Assembly: GCA_037043015.1 (NCBI GenBank)
Contig: CM073329.1
Location: 6,712,648 to 6,776,647, forward strand
Direction: 5' to 3'
DNA from: Bryum argenteum
Lineage: Eukaryota; Streptophyta; Bryopsida; Bryales; Bryaceae
Length of the DNA stretch: 64,000 bases
Made by a program: the position numbers and the translations under genes. A model generated the notes under the pieces. That model was not told the origin of the DNA, made no database searches, and saw only the letters and a list, made by a program, of their open reading frames with translations. The first letter of the stretch is position 1, and each line of letters starts with the position of its first letter. Positions 34,952 to 46,954 of this stretch are shown here, piece after piece.

Positions 34952-37435
34952 GATCCCCGTCTTCCGTTGTGCCCGGCTTCTACCCTGCCTTGGAATGTGC
35001 CCTGCAGATTACATCAGATTAGCATTCTAAGTTAGATTGCACCCACAAATATCTTGTCAACGAAATGGCTGATCAAGATATAATCACACCCATACCCGTA
35101 CTTGAGTGCTACATATGGCTGTGCACTAATTTGATGAGCCCAGGAGATTTTCGAATGGCTCTCCAGGACGACGACATCTTTGCGACGGAGGGTGGGGTCA
35201 CGACTCCAGGAGCGGTTTCAATGGCAACTCCATACGAGGACAGAAACTCATTTTCTGAGCAGACTTATCCCATAATGACGCGAGCTAGCAGTAGGTTTGT
35301 ACATTTTCCTTACCATGTTGCTAAGTTGAAGTTTTTGTAGAAAAAACCACCCAAATGCTAAAGGCGAGATCAGCAGCTGAAACTTAACTGTATTGAGAGG
35401 GTACTTCTAAATTAAAAGTGCAGATCCACTGAGTTAGTGTGTACCGGATAGTTATCCAAGTTTGATAATTTCTCCTCAATGTTGTGATATCTTTGCCCGA
35501 CTTGTGGGACAAGGCCAACGTTTTTGGAAGTTCGGATGAATTAGACGGTGATCTTTGTGACGACGGGGAACTCCACTTAATGAGCCTCCACCGATCGATA
35601 TGATCGATGAATGTGATTGGGTTTCTAGAACGTGAGTGTAGCGCTAGTATTGATCGATTAGTTTCGGAAGCGCGATACAGAGCAAACTTAACCCGATCGG
35701 CAGGAGTCCGCAGATTTGTCATGAAGAGTGTTGCTAGAGAGTGAGTATTATCGAGGGGTGGCTAGCCGACTTTCTAAGCGATCGAAGGTAGCGGGTCTAC
35801 CATAAAATCACACCCATACCCGACAACAGATTAAGGTTGACACACTCATACCCGACAGTCTCACGGAGATATGGACACTTACCGGAAATCCTTTCGGTGG
35901 CAAAGATCCGCGAGGCGTGGACATTCTCTCCGCGATCGCTGACCGCTCTTCCGCATTGAAGCTCGCGCTGCGGCGCATGTGATCTCGACTACACATCTTG
36001 ACCGTTTAGTTGGATTTGTGTACGATCGACGTAACGGTTTAGCCGTTGCCGACCGGATGGGCCGGCCGCTCCTCCCAAGCGAATGTGCCCGCCCTGCTCG
36101 TTGGCGGAGTGAAGCCTCGAACACCTCCGTTGCCAGCTGCTGGAGCTGGTATCTCGCTACGTTGAGAGGGCATTCGGCCTTGCGAGCGATGATGCTTGAA
36201 AGCCTCCAGGTTGCTGTAATCAACAACTTGAGTCCCAAATGGGAAATCTTCATCGGCCAGATTGTAGTCTTGGACTGATCATCGCCGAGATGAGTCGTAG
36301 TAGTTCAACTTCTCTCCGAAAGTAGCGTTGTCATCGTGGAGTGGGAAAATGTCATGTTCTTCTCTGTCCTGATGATGGCGGCGACGGGGCGGGCGGGTGA
36401 GAATCTGCGCTTCCATGTTGGACGCTGATAGTGTCAGTTACAAGTAATGCAGCCTCCTCACCTGCAAGAACGGCACTCATGACAACTGAAGTCAATTCTT
36501 CTACTGTACATACAAGAGAAGACCGGTGCATGAGCTTGCCTCACATGATAAATGAGTAAATCAATTGCATTGAGTTTGTTATGAAGACTCTCTTGTGTGA
36601 GATCGAAAGCACTCACAATGTAATAGAAATGAACAATGTCCTCTGATTCAATCGCATTCGTGTTTTATGATGAAGTTGATCATGGCTAGATTAGAAGCCC
36701 ATGTCATGGAAACGACTAGAAGTCGGCTTTGTGGAACACAATGATTGGTAATGTAGGTCATGGGAAATCAATTTGGCTGCCACCAAATCCAGCATTTCTA
36801 AGTTTGGAAACCACTTTGTTGCCACTCTGATCACAGCTGCGACACCTACCCATTTGTCATTATGACTGAACCTAATTCTCAACAAAGCCGCCACCTTTTC
36901 TTGGAACGGCTATAAACACCAGGTCGTTAATTCTGAACTCCAATTCTGAATCACCGAAATTCATGTGACATATTCCATTCTGGGAACAGGTCGTGGCTCC
37001 ACCACATACCCTGACAGTCTACAGTGCGGATGTGTGTACCGTGTCGGGTATAGGTGTGTCGACCTTAGTGTCGATGCATATCCCATGAAACTCTTGTGCC
37101 ACAACATTTCAGTTACAGTATGAGGAAGATTGACCATTGCAGTGTTTGACATCGTAGAAATGAAAAGTGTTTAGATGGGTAAGCCTTAACCCCTAAAGTG
37201 GACTGAGGCCAGATTGTGGTCGTTGTGGGTTTGGGCAACCGCTGATTTACTATTTTTGAAGTTAAAACCTTTTGGGGGTTGTATTTTCCCAAACTTTTCC
37301 AAAAAGTCATTTCACGCTTCAAAATTCCTCATACTTTAAGAGATATTTACGGTCGAAATTTGAAGACACTATTTGAAATTTGCCCAAAACAACCCATAAT
37401 GCAGTAAATGCTCCTATACTCTCAAAATCTACCTA
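34952..37435. other. Intergenic, element ends and unrecognised open frames
   Basis: The motif ATCACACCCATACCCG occurs at 35087 and 35808, with the related motif TAAGGTTGACACACTCATACCCG at 35829-35851. Its inverse (CGGGTATAGGTGTGTCGACC) is at 37044-37063. These look like ends of one or more transposons, possibly of the neighbouring transposase element. A GC-richer patch at 35880-36260 is open on both strands but resembles nothing I recognise. A solitary TTAACCCCTAAAG at 37187 may be a decayed TTAA-element end. Confidence 0.4.
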
Positions 37436-37800
37436 TAGACCAAGCACCTGACCCAAGCAAACCGGACCAAGCACCCAACCCAAACACATGACCCAAACAC
37501 ATGACCCAAGCACACGACTCAAACACATGATCCAAGCACCCGACTCAAACACATGACCCAAGCTCCCGACCCAGATACGACCCAAGCACCCCCGACCCAA
37601 GCATCCCCGACCCAAGCACCCCCGACCCAAGCATCCCCGACCCAAGCACCCTCGACCCAAGCATCCCGACCCAAGCACCCCGACGCGAGCACCCGCCCCA
37701 AGCGCCGGGCCAAGCACACCGGACCAAGCATCCAACCCAATCACCTGACCCAAACACCCCTGACCCAAACACCCCCCGACCCAAGCACTGGACTAACCAG
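37436..37800. repeat. ACCCAAGCA-type minisatellite
   Basis: A degenerate array of a unit of about 15 bp, CGACCCAAGCACCCC with variants such as CGACCCAAGCATCCC. The most regular part is about 37570-37690. The strand asymmetry is extreme: one strand has C and A but almost no G or T. Long open frames (GCLGR/AWVGD repeats) on the minus strand are by-products of the repeat. Confidence 0.9.
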
Positions 37801-40800
37801 ACGGACAGACACCGACAAGACCAACAAGACAGCCGACGCAAATCGGCGACAGCGGAGCGTTACTTCTCGCGCATGCCTAACGGCAACGTTGATGCGCTAT
37901 GATTTTTACTCACTTATGTACAGATAGAGTTAGATTCATCGATCAGTCTTCCAGATTCATGAAGTTTTACAATTCATAGAAAGCTTATAAGTCTCTCAAC
38001 CGGTTCTACTCTGCTTGGATTCTGACATAGGATGCATATTATCATGCCGAGATGGGTTCCAAATGACCATCAAAGCTCGATCCTGCTACTGGATATCCCG
38101 GTCTCACAGCAGAATGGACAATTCTAGCTCAAGTTGCATGCTCGATGCAATAATGTATCCGAATATTCAAACGATGCACCCCACGATTAGTACTCTTCCC
38201 CATCACCTCTGATGCCTAGCTACTACATGTGATCAACTGCACGCACTACTACATGTGATCAACTACATGCACTCCATCAACAGCCATTTCGTAAAATTTG
38301 TGCACTAATGTCAAACGGTACAGAATTAAAATACATCCGCAGACTTCAGCAACTGCGCATTGATTTATGCTGATGGCCCTTACAACGACTTCATCCTTCA
38401 TCTCGCAGCTCTTTGCTTTGTTTGAATGCCCAGCATGCATGGTGCTACATTGATCTGGTGGCTCTCACAACTGCTTCGATCGGTTAACCGTTCTTTGTTT
38501 TATTTTCCTCATCACATGCTGCAGGATACGTACTAGAGGAATTCGAGAGTACGGTAATCAGGGCTTTTCTGAGCCAGTTTGTTGTCAGTACGATTGCTTG
38601 ATGTGCAGGGTGCGGGGGTTGCGGACAGAAGGTGAGTACTGGGAGGAGAAGCTTCCAGGAATGTATTTCAATGGCCATACCCGAAAAAACATCCAAATCC
38701 AGTAACGTGTAAGTCGTGCAATCAATTTGTAGTCAGAAAGGAAGGTTTATCCTAAACGCCAAGATTACATACTCCAATCTCGAAAGCTTTCAAGGACCAT
38801 CTCGATTGCGACATTTCAAGAATATTCCATGGCCTTACCGCATACAATTCTTCCCTTTTCCTGCTAAAGCGAAGGAATTTGATTGTCCATAATACGAATG
38901 GGTCACTACTTCAACTAGCATAGCGGCAAAATTGAACCACATACACAAACTGGTTGTATTTACAAACTTAAGCATTCGAGCTAGAAAGAGCGAATCTCTT
39001 GCTCGCTTATAAGCTGACCACTAGCTAGCATGTACTGATCAGTTGGAGCTCACAATAACAAACATCATACAATGATAATGCAAGCTTTGTTCAGCCTCAA
39101 AGCTACTAACTCTAAACAGAGCTATTCTTGCCAATAGAGAGAAGTGCAAGGAGCCAATCTATCAAATGAAGGCGGCGGGAATCATGGAAGCAGTAATATT
39201 TTATCAATATGTATCGGGTCATCAGTTATGTTTACTTTTGATCATTCGTCTTCAGCAAGATATCTAACATACACATTATCCCTGACTCCTCGCTACACAT
39301 TCACTCCCCGTTCAAAATGTCTACTCCCCATTCTACATGCATCTCATACACCAGTACTCCAGATCCCACACGGTACAAGTGATACTCAAGAATGTGAGCA
39401 GTCATTCAACTGCAAGCAGATCGATTCACCAAACAAGGTACTTCACGTTCTTCTGTGATCATGTCCGCCGTTCATTGCCATAGCCATTTCTCCGTGTGCG
39501 TGGTCTGCAGATCCCTTGATAAGTGCGCTCTCCTTGACCAACTACTCTTGAGCATTCCAATGGCAAACGAGGGAGCCTGGCCGGTTCGATCCGGCATCTT
39601 GGCATCGAGATGGCAGACTCCAACCGCCCCATTCTCCACTCCATCAGCATGTGCATCTTCGAAGGAAATTTGAGAATGTCACAACGATGAATCTAGTCAC
39701 TTCAAAAATTCACCAAATTTTGGGATTTTACCTTTTTTTTCAGGTTTTGATTTTTGTACACATATACAAAGTCTTAATGCGAGATCTCACCATTTGGATT
39801 TTAGATCCAATTATCCTTCACATGACATTTTTATTGTCAAAGATCAGCCTTTGTAGTTGAATTGAATCAACATACCTCCATGAGAATAATCAAGCATTTC
39901 TTTAAGTTTTATAGGTTGTTTGAGGGTAGAAATTGTATAGACATGTTCCTTAATCACTTAAGAACAAGAATTTGAAGAGGCTCATATCAAATTCTTTACC
40001 AAAAATGGCATTTTTGGCCCTTAAAAAAACTAAATATCCTTTAAAATATATGAGAAATTGTCATGGGCTAAGGCTCATTTGAAAACTCGGATGTACACTC
40101 ATAGGCTAAAGCCTAGTTGCAAGCTCAGGACTCGCTAGTCGCTAGTAGACTTGCTAGTTTAGTAAAAATATTAGTATACAAGTAGGCACTTATTCATTGT
40201 AAAATTAATTCTTAAATTGATATCATTTTTCTTTGTATATGATTGTTTTGACATCAAAACGTTTATAGAAAAAACTTTTTCTTTAACTTTGAACATTACA
40301 ATCTCACACTTGGTAAGAAATTTGAATATGAGATACGATATACATGTATACATACAAGTTAAGTACCGTATCCCAAGATTACACACCTAAATATATGTCA
40401 AAAAGTTGAAAATTTCCACCTTGCATCAATAGAGGGTAGTTTTTGGCAGTTTAGAGACTTTTTTGTAGTTTTGAGGTTGATCCACCTTGGTGGTTAACTC
40501 ATAATGCTTTAGCTATGCTCTAGCTCTGTTGTGACCTCCAGACGACGATATCTAAAATCCGTGAACAATATTTTTTAAATTTGATTTTGAGAAATTCAAT
40601 TGTAGGATATTGTTTATAGCTGTCTACAGCTGTCTACGCAGTTTACCCTCTAGTTTTTGTGATATATTCACTGTGAGGATCTTGAGATATATTGAGTCAA
40701 ATTTTTAGTATTTGTGAAAACAATATGTCAAAACGGTCACATTATAGCCGTTTGGAGCATCAAGGGTTAACCGCTAACAACCTAAGAAAGCTAGAATGGC

Positions 40801-41758
40801 TTTTCGCTTGTTAGGGCAATGGGGTTAGATGTAACATTTTTCCTTAATATTTCACTTGTTGCTCTCTATATTGTGGGATGTATGTGGTAAAATCAGCAAA
40901 GCCAATTTCTTATCTTCGAGCCCTCATCTGGAAACTTTAGTTTTCTAAGTCCAAAAAAAGCAATTTAAATTTGGATTCATCTTCTTCTTTTTTTAATGGA
41001 AACATGTTCATTACCAAATCACTAATCCAAATTCCCATGTGAAATGAAACCTTCACTATTTTAAGAAGAACAGCCTTTTAACTCTACAAAAGTAAGCTTC
41101 CATGTTTTTTTGTAATTTTCCTTTCAAAATTTGAAATTTGGAAATTTCCAAATATAATCTTGCCTAAAATCAGAAACTTATAAAGCTACCTACAGATTGT
41201 TTATTCTACGTCTAAACTAAGTACAATCAACATGATAAATGTTCTAGAAAACTGGTGTTTTTATACCTTTTTCTCAAGAATAAATTGCATGAAGGTTCAA
41301 AAAGCCAAATAAGTCTTCAATTTTTTACATGGGCATGCTCAACTTGGTTTACTACAATAATAGTAATAAGTCTTGCAAAAAAATTTAACATCCCCTTTGC
41401 ACAAAATAAACTATAGTTGCCAAAAATTGCCCAAATTTTTATTTGCAAAAACTTTGAACGTCATGATCTTACACAATGGTAAAGATCCAACAATTGAGAT
41501 TTTACTCACTAACAGTGGTATTGATTGTACTAGAGAGGTTTGACATCCTACATTTGAAAGTATAAAAAATTGTAGATTCTTTTTTGACCATACCTCAATT
41601 CCAACAAGGTGGTAAGAAAATTGCATGTGGGATTATATTTTATATTGACTTTCAGAGTTTTCAACTATTTGTAGCTTATTGTAAAATAAATAATACTTTT
41701 TACTCTTAGGCAGTGCACCGGCTTGATATGATTTAAGCATTAAAGGGCGCTTTACATG
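37801..41758. other. Intergenic, diverged repeats
   Basis: No gene was recognised. The segment about 39885-40770 is a diverged repeat related to 55800-56160 and to about 57930-58170. Shared stretches include an AAGAATTTGAAGAGGCTC-type block and TTCCACCTTGCAT..AGAGGG. It ends in AAGGGTTAA at 40767-40775, another TTAA-type terminus. Confidence 0.45.
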
Positions 41759-41888
41759 AGGAGTCTAGCCATGCATGGAGCGGAAGGACGGCAAAAGTAC
41801 TCAGTCCATTTTTGGAACTACACAAAACTGACCAATCACATTGAGAGGATTATTGCCGTCCTTCGGCCCCATGCATGGCTTGACTCGT
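41759..41888. repeat. Foldback element with inverted arms of about 33 bp
   Basis: The arms GAGTCTAGCCATGCATGG.. GGAAGGACGGCAA and TTGCCGTCC.. CATGCATGGCTTGACTC pair almost completely around a loop of about 65 bp. A related start (GGGACGCTTTACATGGGGAGTC) occurs at 56829-56850, so this is probably a small foldback transposon. A transcript would form a long hairpin. Confidence 0.75.
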
Positions 41889-42807
41889 TTCTCCTTGACA
41901 CCCTTGGTCCTTTAGGCGTTACTTCTTATGTGTTGAGCAACCCATAAGAAGGAGATTGCTCGGCGTAAACCATTGCCATTATTTTATCATTATTTTATTC
42001 AACATTGAATGAAAGATGACAATCCCTAGGTAATAAAAAGCATGTGAGTGGGAATCTACATGATAAATCCCAATTTTAGGGGAATCTTTGCCCTTTAATT
42101 CCAAAGGGAAATTCTTAACAACAATTTATGAAGTCTTCAGGTCCTAAATACTCTAAAGCTTCATTGAAATATGGACTAAAAGCATGACCACTTCAGTTGT
42201 TGACTAAAAAAATCACGAAGCACATCCATCTAGAGTTTAATTTCGAAAAGGAAAGTCACCGTTCAAGCATGAAACGCTCTTTGCCTTTCGGGAACGTCAA
42301 AATCCACTATGGTGAAACCACCTATTGTCGTGCACTTAAGGAAAATTGAGGGAATCTATATAATTGGAAAGTGAAATGAGTGGGTTACTATTTTTCAAGG
42401 ATGAGGAATAGGAAAAGACTCACTTTCCCTATTTTTGTGGTTTAAAAAATAACACACATAATTAAATACAATTTTTAGAAGCAGTAGAAGCAGTAGCGTA
42501 AAGGCGGGCACCCTAATTATGTTTGCATGAGGTACATGCAAGGGAGGTTAGATCTTTATAAAAGAAAGAATCTTGGGTGCACGCCTTTAGGTAGGTGCTT
42601 GCTTATAGGTGGTTTCACCATATGAGCTCACTCTCCTGAAGTGCACGCAAGCGTCTCCTCAATCTTTTTGGAGGTTGTTTTCGACGTTCTAATAGAAGCC
42701 GCCCTGGGAGACGAAAATAGAAGACAAGTGATTGGGAACGCATGCAATGGGGCGCAAGTGGGAAGGGTGGGGGACTCAAGCATTGCGAGTATGGGTAAAA
42801 ATATTAA
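41889..42807. other. AT-rich intergenic DNA
   Basis: No gene was recognised. A short open frame at 42641-42856 has no domain and runs into the TTAA element that starts at 42808. Confidence 0.4.
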
Positions 42808-43113
42808 CCCCTATACATGCCAAATATTGAGAAACAACATAGTGGATGAAGGGTAAAAACTTTGAAGTGCCATAATTTCTTCAGTTAGAGACCGTTTGAA
42901 TGAAATCATTTGGGTTGGGTTCAAAGTAAAGTCTAGTTTGCGTGATAAAAAATTGCACACTCATATAAAGTATGAATAATTGACATGTATTTAGTGAAGG
43001 CAGCTCTTGTGTTTGAGTTTTCAAACATGGGGCATGTTTTACCATTGTAATGCAATCATGGGAAATCGAAAAGATTTCTTCATCAATTATTTTTTATGAA
43101 ATCATGATCTTAA

Positions 43114-44104
43114 CCCCTAAACGTCCCTAGTGTTGAAAAACGACATTTTGGATGAAGGGCAAAAACTTTGAAGAGCCATAACTTTGAAGAGCCATAACTT
43201 CTTCATTCAAACTTCGTTTTTGACAAAATCACTTGGGTTAGGTCACAAATCAAGTCCAGTTTATGTGGTAAAAATTGCAGACTCATAAAATCAAGTATGA
43301 ATAAATGGCATGGATTTTAGTGAAGGCAACTTTTGTTTTTGGGTTTTCAAACATTTGGCATGTTTTACCATTGCAAGCCAATTATGTGAAATCTAAAATA
43401 GTTTTTCATGAATTTTTTTTCATAGGTTTGATATTTAAATGCATCCCAACAACTTTGTAGTTGGAAGTTTTTTGATCTAAATAACTTTAGTATTGGCTTT
43501 GCAATGAAGTTTCTGCGATGAAAAAAGTGAAAAAAATGGATGATTTTTGAAGAGCTAGATCTCCTTCATCCACCGTTAGATTTTGACTTTATTTTCTGGG
43601 ATGGATTCCAATTATAGTCTATTTTTAGTGGTAGAAACCTTGACCCAATCGAGGATATATCGAAGAAAAGGCATGGATTTGAGTGCGAGGGGTCTAGTTT
43701 TGGATTATTTTTCCTTTGTAAAATTTTTGGCAATTTTCACGACTACAAGGCTACTATTTGAGCTAAGATTTTTTTTTTTGATGAATTTTTTTGGTACAAG
43801 AGTGTCTTTGAGATGAAGATGAACAACTTTCTAGTTGCTGATTTTTTGATTGCAGATTTCATGTTGGTAGTATTTTCACTTCAAAGTGGAAATGATGATA
43901 TTTTGTAGCCTGTTTTGCGCACTAATATGTTATGATCTCACAATCTATGAGGTCCCATGAGTCAAGTTTTGGTCCACATGATCTACTACAAGTCTATCAC
44001 AAGTTTGTACGGTTGAGACCTTAATAGCTTATCTTTATTTTCATCTATATCACTTTTTTTGAAAATGAGTTTTTGGCTAAAAATACCCCAAGGAAGTTTA
44101 GGGG
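43114..44104. mobile_element. TTAA-flanked element, inner copy
   Basis: A 991-bp non-coding element with termini CCCCTAAACGTCCCTAG and AGGAAGTTTAGGGG, flanked by TTAA at 43110-43113 and 44105-44108. It sits inside a relative of itself. The matching site in the copy at 55294 (ATGATCTTAAGATGAAGAC, around 55587-55605) is uninterrupted and shows a single TTAA, which confirms the insertion boundaries. An internal block (TTTGAAGAGCCATAACTT) is tandemly duplicated. Confidence 0.88.
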
Positions 44105-44453
44105 TTAAGATGACGCCTAAAGCTTTCTAGTTGGAAGCTTTTTCATCCAAATAACTTTGCTATCGGATTTGGAAGTATGTTTCTATAATGTAAAAACTGA
44201 TTAAATTTTTGAAGAGCTATATCTCCTTCATCCACTGTTGGATTTTGATTTTGTTGTTCCGGATGGGTTCCTATTTGAGTGCGGTTCATGCGGTAGAAAC
44301 CTCAACAAAATCAAACGTAAATCAAAGACAAGGCATAGATTCGAGTGCAAAGGGTTTGAATTCTTGACTACTTTTCCTAAGTAATTTTTTTGGTAGTTTT
44401 CACAATTGCAAAAAACATTATTTGCACGAAGAAATATTTCTCATGTTTTATTT

Positions 44454-44459
<6 letters not shown>

Positions 44460-44501
<42 letters not shown>

Positions 44502-44506
44502 TTTTT
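44460..44506. repeat. (TA)n followed by a T tract
   Basis: A dinucleotide TA run of about 12 units is followed by about 22 T residues, within the right part of the outer TTAA element. This is simple-sequence expansion; copies of the family elsewhere lack it. Confidence 0.95.
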
Positions 44507-44810
44507 GAGGGGTGTTATTGAGATGAAGGTAAACATCTTAGTAGTTGGTGGTTTTTACATTGCACTAAGTCAATTTTACTTCAGACTGAAAATGTTGAGA
44601 TTTTGTAATGTTTTTTTGAGTGTTGATATGTTACGATCTTGCACTCTATGAAGCCTCATGACTCAAAATTTGAGCAACATGAAGTACAATATGTCTACTA
44701 CAAGATCACACACTTGAGATCTGAATAACATACCTTTGTCTTCATGTACGGCACTTCTTTCGAGAATGTGTTCACTTTAGTACAAATGAATCAAACCATT
44801 AAGGGGTTAA

Positions 44811-45172
44811 CCCTTAAACGCCCAAGCAAGCCCGAGGGGCTTGATTCCAACAGAATCTTCTCTGTAGCTCTCAGTGTAATCAACTTTTCACTTATATTTT
44901 GATGTCAAACTTGTCACCGTCTTGTGATGCATTCAAAACCTGAAATTTTACAATTCAAATCACAATTTGTATGTATGATTTTATGGTTTGAAAGGATTGT
45001 GGTAGGTAGGTTGGGGTGGTACATAACCTTGTAGGAGGTTGCAAGCTCATCATTGATTGGTCCATTCATGGTGCCCAAGTTCAAAAAGTGCACTATTCAT
45101 GATGCCCAAGTCCAAAAGATGCTGTGATCCAATTTTGGGCTGCCCGTTTCAGACCCCATGGGCGTTTAAGGG
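44811..45172. mobile_element. TTAA-flanked MITE, copy 4 (inverted)
   Basis: A 362-bp copy of the 5464-5825 family in the opposite orientation, with near-intact termini CCCTTAAACGCCC and GGGCGTTTAAGGG and TTAA on both sides (44807-44810 and 45173-45176). It abuts the outer TTAA element directly, sharing a TTAA, so one family inserted at the target site of another. Confidence 0.9.
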
Positions 45173-45176
45173 TTAA

Positions 45177-46954
45177 CGGCCCTCAATTCCAGAAAGCGCA
45201 CGAAAGATACTAATTCCAATGCAAATATTTGAGAGCAAGAGTGACCATGCCCGCGCACTCAAAAAAAAAAAACCCAAATGTTGGAAAACGAAAACCATCA
45301 AACCTGCACCTCGGAGATATCGAAATCAGTCCACAGAACAGAACTATCATAACTCCAATGCAAATCCGAATATCCCAGCGGAGAATGCAATGCAAAAGAA
45401 AAGGACAACAGTCAGCAAGGAAGATCCCAGAACAAGTCCTCCCCTCCACAGAAAGGATTTTCAAAAGATACAATTGCCTATAAAGAATGTCAGAAGAGGG
45501 AAGCAGACTAGTAACTTACTACCTCACGATATTATGCAAGTGGTATCTTTCCCCAGGCCAAGGCCACGATTGCCCAGGACAAATAATACCACCGTGGGCC
45601 AATTCCGACCTATCAACGCCCACGGTACATCTGCCACTCTACACCCCCGTACGTACCGACCACTCCCTTCCTACCCTTGCCTCTTGCTACCCTCCTCCTT
45701 CTATCAAACTCGTACCGACCCGGCTCCCTCTCTTCCTCCCTCTCCTTCATCGCCGCTGCCTTCTCCGCCGCTTGCTTGATTGAGCCCGCATTGCACTCGC
45801 ATTGCGGTCCGGTATGTTCCGATTCGCTTTTCCCTTGCCCGATTCGCGTGCGGGCTTGCATGCATAGTCGAGTCTCGAAATTTGAGCCCGTAGTCAGTTT
45901 TATCGCAATTGCGCGAGATCGGAGACTCTGAGGCTTACTTTCATGTGCATGTGGCAATGTGATTGCAGGCCGCGGAATTGGTGGCGAGGTGGATGAGGCT
46001 GGGGAGGTGAGCAACGCGCGGCCGTCGGTCTTTCCTCTGAAGGTTGGTTGTGTTTCTCGTCATTTCCATTACTGTTGTTGTTACCTATTGAATGAGTCAG
46101 AAGAAGCTTGTGACTCAGTTACAGGAGCAGCCCTTGCTGGTATCGGACCAGCTTCTGATTGTATGGACTGACTTCATTTGCGCATCTCAATATTGAACTC
46201 TGTAGCATTGAGTGTGATTGATTTAATCATAGGGAGGCGCTTTGTAGCTAGGAGGTTCGATGTTTTAGTGGATTTCAATGGACTTTTGATTAGTGCACGG
46301 GCAGAGATCTGCATTCCTGTTAGGGCCTAATTCTGCAGTTCGTTTTAGGAACGGTGTATTCCTCGTTGTTGATCAGCTTTGAGTATTGGCGATTGTGAGG
46401 TTTGGTCACGAGGTATGGATGTTTACTCTGAGGAGTAACAGAGCATGCTGTTAGGTTCGATGCTTGAGAGGAGTTCAATGGACCTCTGATCAGTGCACGG
46501 GCAGAGTTCTGTTTTTCTTTTAGGGTCTAATTCTGCAGTTGGTAATAGGAACAGTGTATTCCTCGTTGTTCAGTAGCTTAGCAATTGTGAGGTTCGGTCA
46601 CGTCTTATGCATGTTCATTCTGAGGTATTTGAGAGTTATTTGTAGTATCAGGGCATGTTAATGTGAGTAGGCTGGAGGATTGACCAATCAGTGTTTGAGG
46701 AGGCAATCTTTCAATCTGGCACGATATTAGGGTTTGAGGACCTCGTCTTTTACTTGTACTCAAGTATAGTGAATTTCTGTTTGTAGAGGTATTGATAGAT
46801 TACCGGAATATTACCCGGGGAAGGGCCTTACCCGAAAGATTATCGGAGTCGTGAGATTTTGAAGGTTTCGGTGACTTCACTGAGGTGTTATATGTTCTGA
46901 TCTGGGTGTCGATTTTGATGCTTTTTAAGGTCTGGGACGGTTTAGCACCGTGCG
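45177..46954 (+). promoter_or_regulatory. Promoter and long leader of the desaturase gene
   Basis: GC-rich, CT-rich sequence around 45640-45830 looks like a plant transcription start and 5' UTR. A possible leader donor follows (GGTCCG/GTATGTT at 45807-45813), and a possible acceptor, TTTTTAAG/GTCTGG, lies at about 46923-46930 just before the ATG. This implies a leader intron of about 1.1 kb. The intron contains the 200-bp tandem duplication at 46255-46640. Open frames here have no domain. Confidence 0.5.
46255..46640. repeat. 200-bp tandem duplication in the desaturase leader
   Basis: Two diverged copies start GTTCGATG at 46255 and 46455. They share blocks such as CAGTGCACGGGCAGAG-type, CTAATTCTGCAGTT and GTGTATTCCTCGTTGTT. 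The unit is almost exactly 200 bp. It lies in the probable leader intron. Confidence 0.85.

Larger units (their letters stand above)
42808..44806. mobile_element. TTAA-flanked element, outer copy of a nested pair
   Basis: A non-coding element of about 1 kb, interrupted by a second copy (43114-44104). TTAA flanks both ends (42804-42807 and 44807-44810). The left end starts CCCCTATACATG and the right ends ATTAAGGGG. The body carries the family hallmarks: GGATGAAGGGTAAAAACTTT, TTTTCAAACATGGGGCATGT and AGAGCTATATCTCCTTCATC. Its right TTAA is shared with the MITE at 44811. Other copies are at 55294 and 58630-59300. Confidence 0.75.

Noticed and set aside
35808-36278. Possible diverged coding patch open on both strands
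   Set aside because: No family recognised in any frame, stops interrupt the more protein-like readings, and it lies among transposon remnants; left as unassigned.
37433-37841. Minus-strand frame with GCLGR/AWVGD repeats
   Set aside because: A by-product of the minisatellite period being a multiple of three; no start context or domain.
45219-45783. Long plus-strand frames just upstream of the desaturase
   Set aside because: CT-rich, proline/leucine-biased composition is typical of a plant 5' leader. They do not join the desaturase in frame and show no domain.
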